Positions 1 to 5,355 of a stretch of DNA of 5,636 bases are shown here, in pieces. Both the position numbers and the translations under genes were made by a program. The first letter of the stretch is position 1. The number at the start of each line of letters is the position of its first letter. This DNA comes from Candidatus Sulfopaludibacter sp. SbA3. Its GTDB lineage: Bacteria > Acidobacteriota > Terriglobia > Bryobacterales > Bryobacteraceae. The stretch is taken from the NCBI GenBank assembly GCA_945900935.1, contig CAMDKT010000426.1, forward strand, positions 1 through 5,636, written 5' to 3'. A model generated the notes under the pieces. The model saw only the letters and a program-made list of their open reading frames with translations, made no database searches and was not told where the DNA came from.

Positions 1-199
1 CCGGGAAACCCAGCCCTTCGTACCGCCCATCCGGGGCGACAATCGAGCACCCGCCGGCGACCGCCGCCACTACTCCCGCGACGCGCGCAACCAGCGGCAA
101 CCCGGTCTTTACCAGCAAGGCTTTGTCCCGCCCCATTCGGCGGCTGCCCCCTCCGGCGAGCACGAATCCCGCCGCCGCCACCAGTTCACTCCGCAACAT
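1..199 (-). CDS. mobA: Molybdenum cofactor guanylyltransferase (MobA-like), N-terminal part, cut by the window edge
   Basis: The gene starts at ATG 199 and reads leftward off the window, giving 66 complete codons with no stop. Residues 11-29 read GFVLAGGGSRRMGRDKALL, the nucleotide-binding signature of the MobA/NTP-transferase-like family (LAGG-x-S-x-RMG-x-DK-x-LL). The glycine-rich loop and Lys26 contact the nucleotide. In the family this cytoplasmic enzyme transfers GMP from GTP to molybdopterin-Mo to make the guanine dinucleotide cofactor of molybdoenzymes. The motif starts about 11 residues from the N-terminus, the usual distance, which supports this ATG. No Shine-Dalgarno sequence precedes it; an extended -10 sits six bases upstream instead. 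It is divergent from the lytic transglycosylase gene. A related family member (CofC- or MocA-like nucleotidyltransferase) is possible because the specificity region lies outside the window. Family assignment is firm and exact substrate is moderate. Confidence 0.85.
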   Translation of the reverse strand, partial: MLRSELVAAAGFVLAGGGSRRMGRDKALLVKTGLPLVARVAGVVAAVAGGCSIVAPDGRYEGLGFP

Positions 200-205
200 G
201 AGAGA

Positions 206-214
206 ATCATAGCA
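206..214 (-). promoter_or_regulatory. Extended -10 promoter element of the mobA-like gene
   Basis: On the minus strand the sequence reads TGC-TATGAT, an extended -10 (TGn) followed by a hexamer matching TATAAT at five of six positions. Six bases (TCTCTC) separate it from the ATG, so transcription would begin at or next to the A of the start codon. No good -35 is seen at 16-18 bp; an extended -10 can work without one. Placement is inferred from consensus only. Confidence 0.45.
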
Positions 215-241
215 TCCGTTGCGTGTACCAATCTCTACCAC

Positions 242-269
242 TTGAAGGGGCCCATTGAAAGGGTATAAT
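242..269 (+). promoter_or_regulatory. Sigma-70 type promoter of the transglycosylase-amidase unit
   Basis: TTGAAG at 242-247 (-35, four of six consensus bases) and a perfect TATAAT at 264-269 (-10) are separated by 16 bp. The predicted transcription start is near 276. This lies downstream of the TTG at 272, so it bears on which start codon is used. TTGAAGGGG at 242-250 and TTGAAAGGG at 255-263 form a near-perfect direct repeat inside the promoter, which may be chance or a regulator site. Confidence 0.6.
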
Positions 270-286
270 CATTGCGACTGAAGAAT

Positions 287-1054
287 GTGTTGAACAATTC
301 GGCACAGTTACGTTTCGTTGCGGCGATTCTGACGGTCCTCCCGGCCGCCGCCGCCGCCGCCGATTCCGTTGCGGCCACGGCGGAGGACAGTGTGCGCATT
401 GACGTCCGTGCTGATCGCCGCTCCGGCCGCCTCGTTCGGCGGGTCACCATCCAGCCGACGGTAATTGCGTCGAGAGCCGTCAACATCGCCGCCCCCGTTG
501 CCGTAAAAGCGCCGCAAGTCTCGCTTCCTTTCGCCAAGAATCCAAAAATCAACGAAGCCGTCGAACAGGCCGCGCTCCAGTATAATCTCGATCCGCTCCT
601 GGTACACGCCGTGATCCAAGTGGAAAGCGGCTACAACCAATACGCGATTTCCCATGCCGGCGCTCAGGGCCTGATGCAGTTGATGCCCGCCACCGCTCGA
701 TCTCTCGGCGTGCGAAACTCCTTCGACGTGGAAGAGAACATTCGCGCCGGTGTCCGCCATCTTAGAGATCTGAAGGAGACGTTTAAAGACGACCGCCTCG
801 CCTTGGCCGCATACAACGCCGGAGCCGGCGCGGTGGACAAGTACCGGTGGATTCCGCCGTATCCGGAAACGCAGGAGTACGTTTATAAGGTCGGCAAGAA
901 ATACGGCGAAGCGCGCCGGGCAGCCGCCGTCCAAGCCGTGGCCAAGCGCGCCGTGCCGCCGCCCACTCCGACGGTGACATCGGACGAGCCCGAAACGCGA
1001 CAGGTAGAATCGTTCGTTGACGCCGAAGGGCGATTGCACATGCGGACCAAATAA
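287..1054 (+). CDS. Secreted lytic transglycosylase with SLT (Slt70/MltC-type) domain
   Basis: The protein cleaves the MurNAc-GlcNAc bond of peptidoglycan in the envelope, leaving a 1,6-anhydroMurNAc end. Starting at GTG 287 it has 255 residues. Residues 1-25 form a Sec signal peptide (hydrophobic core FVAAILTVLP, then six alanines), with likely cleavage before Asp26; no lipobox is seen. The SLT domain spans roughly 92-205. It contains VIQVESGYN with catalytic Glu113, then AQGLMQLMPATA (126-137) and AYNAG (175-179), all diagnostic of the family. The tail is Ala/Pro-rich and ends FVDAEGRLHMRTK, a short strand-like motif reminiscent of DUF4124-type segments. No LysM repeat is present. A TTG at 272 would add five residues but lies upstream of the predicted transcription start; TTG 290 is also possible. 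The stop codon overlaps the next ATG, so the two genes are probably translationally coupled. Confidence 0.92.
   Translation: MLNNSAQLRFVAAILTVLPAAAAAADSVAATAEDSVRIDVRADRRSGRLVRRVTIQPTVIASRAVNIAAPVAVKAPQVSLPFAKNPKINEAVEQAALQYNLDPLLVHAVIQVESGYNQYAISHAGAQGLMQLMPATARSLGVRNSFDVEENIRAGVRHLRDLKETFKDDRLALAAYNAGAGAVDKYRWIPPYPETQEYVYKVGKKYGEARRAAAVQAVAKRAVPPPTPTVTSDEPETRQVESFVDAEGRLHMRTK
344..361 (+). repeat. (GCC)6 trinucleotide run in the signal peptide
   Basis: Six consecutive in-frame GCC codons encode the hexa-alanine just before the predicted signal-peptidase site of the transglycosylase. Slippage here would alter the length of the cleavage region without shifting the frame. Confidence 0.8.
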
Positions 1055-2457
1055 TGCGCCATTCCTCACAATCGGCAGCCTGGCCGCTGGCAATGCTCCT
1101 GTTGTGTGTTTCGGCTCCGATGAACGCCGAAAATCTGATTTTGCAGGATGTCCGGCACTGGACTCTCAATGGCGTCACGCGCGTGGCAGTGCAATTGAAT
1201 GGCAAAACGGAAGTGCGCAGGAGCCGTTTGACCAACCCGGATCGCTACTTTTTTGACTTTCAGAATACCGGCACAACCAGCAAAGGTATGCAAACCATCG
1301 CCGTCGGGGACTCGCTCGTACGCCAGATCCGCATCGCGGCGGCGAGACCCGGCGTCGCCCGCGTCGTTCTGGACCTGGTTGAATCCGCCGATGTCGTAAC
1401 CAGTGAACTGGATAACCCGTACCGCCTGGTAATTGAAGTAAGGAAACATGGCGGTGGTGGACCCATACGCCCAGCCACGCCGATCCCCGAACCGGCCAAA
1501 TCAGTGAGAGCATTGCGCTCATTTGTACCGCCCGCCGGTTTCAAATTGTCGATTGCGACAGTTGTTCTTCCTCCGCCGCCGGTTTTGAGTGTCGCCCGCG
1601 CGGCCGCCATTCCCCCATTACCCAAGTTCACGTTCCCAGCCTTCCGCGGCGTTTCTGCGCAGGCTGTGACGCCGCGCATTGACCCGCCCGCCGCCCGAAC
1701 TGCCCGCCGAAGCGCCACCGGGGCTAATTCCATGACCCGCGCTTTGGGACTGAAGATTCGCCGGATCGTAATTGACCCCGGGCACGGCGGTCAGGATAAG
1801 GGTTCAGCCGGTCCAACCGGACTGCTGGAAAAGGAGCTCGTACTTGATGTCGCCCTCCGGCTTGGTGAACTGGTTACCGAAAACCTGGGCAGCGAAGTTA
1901 TCTATACGCGCAGTGACGATCACTTCGTCCCGCTGGAGGCTCGCACAAAAATCGCCAACGACAGCCGCGCCGATCTTTTTGTATCGATCCACGCCAATGC
2001 GTCCACCATCCGGACTATTTCCGGCGTCGAAACGTATTTCCTTAGCTTCACCACTTCCAAGGAAGCACTCGAAGTGGCGGCCCGCGAAAACGCCACGAGT
2101 GATCGAAGCGTGTTTGAACTGCGAGACCTTCTCCAGAAAATCGCCCTTCAAGACAAAATCGACGAGTCCCGCGAATTTGCCACGCGCGTGAACGCGGCCC
2201 TCTATCGGGTCTGGGGACCGGTTGGGACCACGCGCAACCGCGGTGTCAAAAAGGCACCATTTGTGGTACTCATCGGCGCTTCGATGCCGTCGATCCTGAC
2301 GGAAATCGGCTTCCTGTCCAATCCGCGCGATGAGAAAGAGTTGCGGAAACCGGAGACCCGTCAGAAGATCGCCGAGGCGCTCTACAAGGGAATCTCGCAG
2401 TACTCGAACTCGCTCAGCCACTTTGCCGTGGCCCGCCGCGCACAGGACAACGAATAG
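1054..2457 (+). CDS. Secreted N-acetylmuramoyl-L-alanine amidase (AMIN + Amidase_3, AmiC-like)
   Basis: This zinc enzyme removes stem peptides from MurNAc in peptidoglycan and typically acts in cell separation. The protein has 467 residues. Residues 1-25 are a signal peptide (core PLAMLLLCVS, likely cleavage after MNA); the Cys is preceded by Leu, so it is not a lipoprotein. Residues 25-130 are an AMIN domain, which in AmiC-type enzymes directs the protein to septal peptidoglycan. Residues 131-230 are a Pro/Ala/Arg-rich linker. The Amidase_3 domain covers about 235-450: DPGHGG with His244, GLLEKE with Glu259 and SIHAN with His313 are the zinc ligands, and LTEIGFLSN supplies catalytic Glu417. 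The insert at about 335-376, after GVETYFLS, corresponds to the region that forms a blocking helix in AmiB/AmiC until an EnvC- or NlpD-type activator binds. The ATG overlaps the transglycosylase stop (TAATG). No activator gene is nearby. Confidence 0.95.
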   Translation: MRHSSQSAAWPLAMLLLCVSAPMNAENLILQDVRHWTLNGVTRVAVQLNGKTEVRRSRLTNPDRYFFDFQNTGTTSKGMQTIAVGDSLVRQIRIAAARPGVARVVLDLVESADVVTSELDNPYRLVIEVRKHGGGGPIRPATPIPEPAKSVRALRSFVPPAGFKLSIATVVLPPPPVLSVARAAAIPPLPKFTFPAFRGVSAQAVTPRIDPPAARTARRSATGANSMTRALGLKIRRIVIDPGHGGQDKGSAGPTGLLEKELVLDVALRLGELVTENLGSEVIYTRSDDHFVPLEARTKIANDSRADLFVSIHANASTIRTISGVETYFLSFTTSKEALEVAARENATSDRSVFELRDLLQKIALQDKIDESREFATRVNAALYRVWGPVGTTRNRGVKKAPFVVLIGASMPSILTEIGFLSNPRDEKELRKPETRQKIAEALYKGISQYSNSLSHFAVARRAQDNE

Positions 2458-2469
2458 GTTTAGAGCAAG

Positions 2470-2545
2470 TCTCGACAACTCGCCGGACATCACCGAACCA
2501 CCGGTAGGGAGGCCGGTGCCACTGGAGCCTCACGAAAGGTCGAGA
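2470..2545. terminator. Nested inverted repeats between convergent genes, possible bidirectional terminator
   Basis: TCTCGAC at 2470-2476 pairs perfectly with GTCGAGA at 2539-2545. Inside lies CACCGG (2499-2504) paired with CCGGTG (2513-2518) around an eight-base loop. The region sits between the ends of the amidase (plus) and the GGDEF gene (minus), where a two-way terminator would be expected. No T-run follows either stem, so a classical intrinsic terminator is not supported; the stems are short and could be chance. Confidence 0.3.
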
Positions 2546-2551
2546 ACTGTT

Positions 2552-3457
2552 CTAGCGTTCCAACGACTGGTCGACCACTACCCGATTCCGCCCGAGCTTT
2601 TTCGCCTGATATAGCGCGTCGTCGGCCGCTTTGAGCAAAAAATTGCCGTGCGCGACTCCGGAACCGTTTCGATTTGCGACGCCAAAACTGGCGGTGACGG
2701 ACAATTGCAGCGCACCAGTCTCCACGGGCGCGGTCGCAACCGTTTCCCGAAGCGATTCCGCGAACTCCTGCATTTCTTTTGGGTTTCGCCGGGAGACCAC
2801 CAGAAATTCCTCGCCACCGTACCGGCCCAGCGCGTCCAATTCCGACAGCGCGCCGGAGATCCGCTGTGCCGTCGCGATCAAAACCGCGTCGCCGGCGGCG
2901 TGGCCAAAGGTGTCATTTACGGTCTTGAATTTGTCTAAATCGAGCATAATGACGCCTAATGGACCCGGTTCCGCTAAACAGTTCGCCAAAATTTCGGAAA
3001 TCCGGCCCCGGTTCATGACTCCGGTCAAGGCGTCGTGGGTCGCCTGAAACCGCAACGCGGCCTGCGCTTTTAAGAGTTCATCCTGGAGATCGATGATTCG
3101 ACGTCCGGCCCGCAACCGGACATTCAGTTCCTGCTGATCAAACGGCTTCAACACGTAGTCATCGGCACCCGCGGTCATGCCCTCAACGACATCTTCCTTT
3201 TCCGTTCGCGAGGTCAGCAGCAAAATATAGGTATACGGATCCACCCCTTTGCTGCGCACGCGCTCGCAGACTTCCAGGCCGGTCAGCCCGGGCATCATCC
3301 AATCGAGAATCGCCATCCGCGGCGCGTCCGGCTGCTGCAACGCTTCCCATGCCTGGTCGCCATCGACAGTCGTGATGACCTGATAGCCCCATTTTTTGAC
3401 AATACTCTGCAGCAGATGTCGAGACACGGCGCTATCGTCCGCGATTAAAATTCTCAT
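2552..3457 (-). CDS. Response regulator diguanylate cyclase (REC-GGDEF, PleD-like)
   Basis: The protein makes cyclic di-GMP from two GTP when its receiver domain is phosphorylated by a histidine kinase not encoded here. From ATG 3457 it has 301 residues. The REC domain is about 1-118, with Asp7/Asp8 for Mg2+, phosphoacceptor Asp52 (ILDWMMPG), switch Thr82 and Lys104-Pro105. A short helical linker (120-138) leads to the GGDEF domain at about 139-297. This has MLDLDKFKTVND (metal ligand Asp173), GHAAGD (185-190) and active-site GGEEF (214-218). The inhibitory RxxD motif nine residues before GGEEF reads SELD (205-208): the Arg is missing. The ATG is chosen because MRILIADDS is the canonical start of a receiver. 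A TTG at 3502 would add 15 residues of no recognisable domain. Neither start has a strong ribosome-binding site. The gene converges on the amidase and diverges from clpP. Confidence 0.93.
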   Translation of the reverse strand: MRILIADDSAVSRHLLQSIVKKWGYQVITTVDGDQAWEALQQPDAPRMAILDWMMPGLTGLEVCERVRSKGVDPYTYILLLTSRTEKEDVVEGMTAGADDYVLKPFDQQELNVRLRAGRRIIDLQDELLKAQAALRFQATHDALTGVMNRGRISEILANCLAEPGPLGVIMLDLDKFKTVNDTFGHAAGDAVLIATAQRISGALSELDALGRYGGEEFLVVSRRNPKEMQEFAESLRETVATAPVETGALQLSVTASFGVANRNGSGVAHGNFLLKAADDALYQAKKLGRNRVVVDQSLER

Positions 3458-3582
3458 GAGTCGTCCGTGATGAGAATGCACAATGAGTTCATTATCGGCC
3501 AAATCCGGCGAAATCTGATATCAGTTCCAAAATCGTCCGCACCTGTTGGGTCAGCCCGCTTTTCGCCTTGGTTCTCCCTTCA

Positions 3583-3612
3583 AGGATACGCCTGGATTTC
3601 CCTTATTTTCAA
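3583..3612 (-). promoter_or_regulatory. Candidate promoter of the REC-GGDEF gene
   Basis: On the minus strand, TTGAAA (3612-3607, five of six to the -35 consensus) and TATCCT (3588-3583, four of six to the -10 consensus) are 18 bp apart. This gives a start near 3576 and a leader of about 75-120 bases, depending on the start codon. The -35 overlaps the palindrome ATTTTC-AAA-GAAAAT at 3605-3619. The call is a consensus match only. Confidence 0.35.
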
Positions 3613-3619
3613 AGAAAAT
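3605..3619. repeat. AT-rich palindrome, possible operator
   Basis: ATTTTC (3605-3610) and GAAAAT (3614-3619) are perfect inverted arms around AAA. It overlaps the candidate -35 of the REC-GGDEF gene and lies in the AT-rich island of the divergent REC-GGDEF/clpP spacer, a position typical of an operator. Confidence 0.35.
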
Positions 3620-3644
3620 TAACCCTATTTTTAACTAGTACTTT

Positions 3645-3657
3645 TACCCGGCGGGTA
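3645..3657. repeat. 13-bp palindrome TACCCG-G-CGGGTA, possible operator
   Basis: The arms TACCCG and CGGGTA are perfectly complementary around one central G. It lies 71 bp upstream of the clpP start and in the spacer shared with the divergent REC-GGDEF gene. The odd-length symmetric form suits a dimeric regulator better than a hairpin. No known consensus, such as CIRCE, is matched. Confidence 0.4.
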
Positions 3658-3712
3658 CCCCCTGGCCAATCCCTTTTCACGGGAATACTCACTACTCCCT
3701 GGTCGATAAGGC

Positions 3713-3718
3713 TATGAT
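3713..3718 (+). promoter_or_regulatory. Candidate -10 element of clpP
   Basis: TATGAT (five of six to consensus) ends nine bases before the clpP ATG, which would put the transcription start about three bases upstream of the start codon. No convincing -35 lies 16-18 bp upstream. The bases after it, GAAAGAAG, could equally be a weak ribosome-binding site on a longer transcript, so this is a tentative call. Confidence 0.3.
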
Positions 3719-3727
3719 GAAAGAAGC

Positions 3728-4345
3728 ATGCCCCAAATGGAAAATTCTGTCCTGGTCCCGATGGTGGTTGAGCAGACCTCGCGCGGTGAACGTGCTTACG
3801 ACATCTACTCGCGCCTGCTTAAAGAAAACATCATCTTCCTCGGGACACCGATCGACGACAACGTGGCCAATCTCATCATGGCCCAGATGCTCTTCCTGGC
3901 CGCCGAAGATCCGGAGCGCGACATCTCCCTCTACATCAACTCGCCGGGCGGATCGATTACGGCCGGGTTGGCGATCCTGGACACGATGAACCTCATCGAG
4001 CCCGATATCACGACGTACTGCCTTGGTCAGGCTGCCTCTATGGCCGCCGTGCTGCTTGCTTGCGGCACCAAAGGGAAGCGCTTCAGCCTTCCGAACTCCC
4101 GCATACTCATTCATCAGCCGTCGATGCACGGACTTGCCGGTCAGGCCACCGACATCGACATTTACGCCCGCGAGATTCTTCGCATGCGCGAGTCGCTGAA
4201 CAAGATTCTGGCTGCCGCCTGTGGCCAGCCGGTGGACAAAATCGCCCGCGACGTCGACCGCGACTACATCATGGATCCTGTTCAGGCTGTCGAGTACGGC
4301 ATGATTGATCGGGTCATCGCCTCCCGCGAAATTGCGAAGCCTTAA
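3728..4345 (+). CDS. clpP: ATP-dependent Clp protease proteolytic subunit ClpP
   Basis: ClpP forms the two-ring, fourteen-subunit cytoplasmic serine-protease chamber fed by ClpX or ClpA/ClpC ATPases. The 205-residue length is normal. The N-terminal part LVPMVVEQTSRGERAYDIYS matches the ClpP processing and axial-loop region. The catalytic triad is Ser104 (in QAASMAAV), His129 (in ILIHQP) and Asp179 (in DRDYIM). INSPGGS (70-76) is the oxyanion-hole segment and GQATDIDIYAREIL the conserved handle-region helix. One extra residue sits between His129 and GQATD compared with the common HQPxGGxxGQATD form (HQPSMHGLA here). The start ATG is preceded by GAAAGAAG, a weak ribosome-binding site. Neither tig upstream nor clpX downstream is present. 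The gene is monocistronic: a strong terminator begins at its stop codon. Identification is very secure. Confidence 0.97.
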   Translation: MPQMENSVLVPMVVEQTSRGERAYDIYSRLLKENIIFLGTPIDDNVANLIMAQMLFLAAEDPERDISLYINSPGGSITAGLAILDTMNLIEPDITTYCLGQAASMAAVLLACGTKGKRFSLPNSRILIHQPSMHGLAGQATDIDIYAREILRMRESLNKILAAACGQPVDKIARDVDRDYIMDPVQAVEYGMIDRVIASREIAKP

Positions 4346-4400
4346 AATTCGCGACTGGAATGCGCGCCGGACGGGCGCGCATTCCAGTCGCGAGTTTTCT
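4344..4400 (+). terminator. Strong intrinsic terminator of clpP
   Basis: Bases 4350-4368 pair perfectly over 19 bp with 4374-4392 around a five-base loop (GGACG). The stem continues outward through T-A, one U-G wobble and four A-T pairs, to 25 bp in all (4344-4368 with 4374-4398). The transcript side ends TTTTCT. The stem includes the last two bases of the clpP stop codon. The A-run on the left and T-run on the right would let it work on both strands. Confidence 0.92.
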
Positions 4401-4436
4401 CTGGCGCTTAACCCAAAAAGGGATTACTTTGTAGTC

Positions 4437-4441
4437 GGAGG
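4437..4441 (+). promoter_or_regulatory. Strong Shine-Dalgarno site of the kinase-like gene
   Basis: A perfect GGAGG lies six bases before the ATG at 4448. It fixes that start and contrasts with the weak or absent sites before the other genes of the window. I see no convincing -35/-10 pair between the clpP terminator and this site. Confidence 0.75.
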
Positions 4442-4447
4442 GTAAAC

Positions 4448-5275
4448 ATGCCAACCCCTCGCGTTCTATTACACGCTCCGGCTGAGCTTACGGCCGGTCG
4501 ATTACGGCGTTTGGGCGAGGGAATCGGCAAAGTGGTTTATGCTTCCGAACGCTGGGTCGTCAAACGCCCTCGTTCACCGTCCGAAGTTGTGGCCCTCATA
4601 TTAATTTGGAAACTGATTCCCCGCAGATTCCTCCAGCGCCCTTCCCGGCTTCTACGGCTGCTCCGAGTCTGCGTGCAAGCGGTGATGGGAGTCGTTCCCA
4701 GCAGCGTCTGGCTCAGTGCCCACGTCAAAGACGTTTGGCGCATCTATCGCTCCCGTGACCGCCGCGGCGAGCGCCTCGCACAAACACATCTGGCCGGAAC
4801 GCCCTTAGTCCCGGAAGTGATCACCTTTCCGCCCATTCGCGTGGACATCGGCGGCTGGCCCGGCTGGCTGACGGTTTCCGAAGCCACAGCCCGCGTGGAG
4901 GCGACGCTGCACGAACACCTCGAACACCTTGCCAAAGACCGGGAATTCGAGGCGGTTCATCTCTGGTTGAACCGCTTTGTCGATCTGCGCCAATCCGGTT
5001 GGCAACATGGAATTTTTTCCCTCGACGCCCACCTCAAGAATTTCGGCGTCGCCGGCGATCGTATCGTCCTGCTCGATGCCGGCGGCCTCACGGATCGATG
5101 GCATGAAGTCCATGAACGCCTGATTTTCGAGGAAGTCGTGACCCAGCCGCACGTCCAGCTCGGCCTCGGATCCATTCTCGCGTCCTGCCCGGCTATTGCC
5201 GATGAGTTTGACGCCCGGTGGAAGGAAATCGTCAACCGGGAATCTGTTCTCAGCCACTGGCCGCACGCCGTTTAG
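4448..5275 (+). CDS. Uncharacterised protein with a protein-kinase-like fold (Kdo/LPS-kinase or YrbL-like)
   Basis: I do not recognise a named family, but kinase-fold landmarks are present in order in this 275-residue protein. A glycine loop GEGIGKVVY lies at 23-31, and VVK with Lys39 is the probable ATP-binding lysine. The catalytic loop HGIFSLDAHLKNF (187-199) has Asp193 as probable base and Asn198 as metal ligand. LLDAGG has Asp210 in the place of the DFG aspartate. Glu108 (RRGERL) could be the helix-C glutamate, after a basic, hydrophobic insert (about 48-100) that may bind membrane. Proteins with this pattern include lipopolysaccharide core kinases, YrbL and small-molecule phosphotransferases. 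The substrate cannot be read from the sequence. There is no signal peptide, so it is probably cytoplasmic or membrane-associated. It is isolated between the clpP terminator and the inverted-repeat element, so neighbours give no clue. Confidence 0.72.
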   Translation: MPTPRVLLHAPAELTAGRLRRLGEGIGKVVYASERWVVKRPRSPSEVVALILIWKLIPRRFLQRPSRLLRLLRVCVQAVMGVVPSSVWLSAHVKDVWRIYRSRDRRGERLAQTHLAGTPLVPEVITFPPIRVDIGGWPGWLTVSEATARVEATLHEHLEHLAKDREFEAVHLWLNRFVDLRQSGWQHGIFSLDAHLKNFGVAGDRIVLLDAGGLTDRWHEVHERLIFEEVVTQPHVQLGLGSILASCPAIADEFDARWKEIVNRESVLSHWPHAV

Positions 5276-5355
5276 GCAGCGGAAATAAATAACCTTTACA
5301 TCCGTGGCCCCATTGGGTTATCAGCGCCTTGTCGTCCAAAGAGTTCAGGTATGTG

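Noticed and set aside
308..1093. A 261-codon open frame on the minus strand, antisense to the lytic transglycosylase
   Set aside because: It lies fully opposite a gene with clear SLT catalytic motifs, shows no domain of its own, and is rich in the Gly/Arg/His expected from the complement of GC-rich coding DNA.
1071..1128. A lipoprotein signal in the amidase (LLLCVSA)
   Set aside because: The residue before Cys18 is Leu rather than Gly, Ala or Ser, and a good signal-peptidase I site follows at MNA.
1804..2493. A 229-codon open frame on the minus strand, antisense to the amidase
   Set aside because: It mirrors the Amidase_3 domain, has no recognisable motif and no ribosome-binding site, and is a composition shadow.
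2330..2614. A 94-codon plus-strand frame spanning the amidase end and the convergent gap
   Set aside because: It overlaps two well-supported genes, is Arg-rich low-complexity sequence, and has no supporting start signal.
3458..3502. A longer REC-GGDEF protein starting at TTG 3502
   Set aside because: The added 15 residues belong to no domain and the receiver fold normally starts at MRILIADD. I kept ATG 3457 but cannot exclude the TTG.
3714..3989. An upstream ATG (3714) giving a 91-codon frame overlapping clpP
   Set aside because: It is in another frame from clpP, and its product is Ser/Arg/Trp-rich shadow sequence. The ATG itself lies within the candidate -10.
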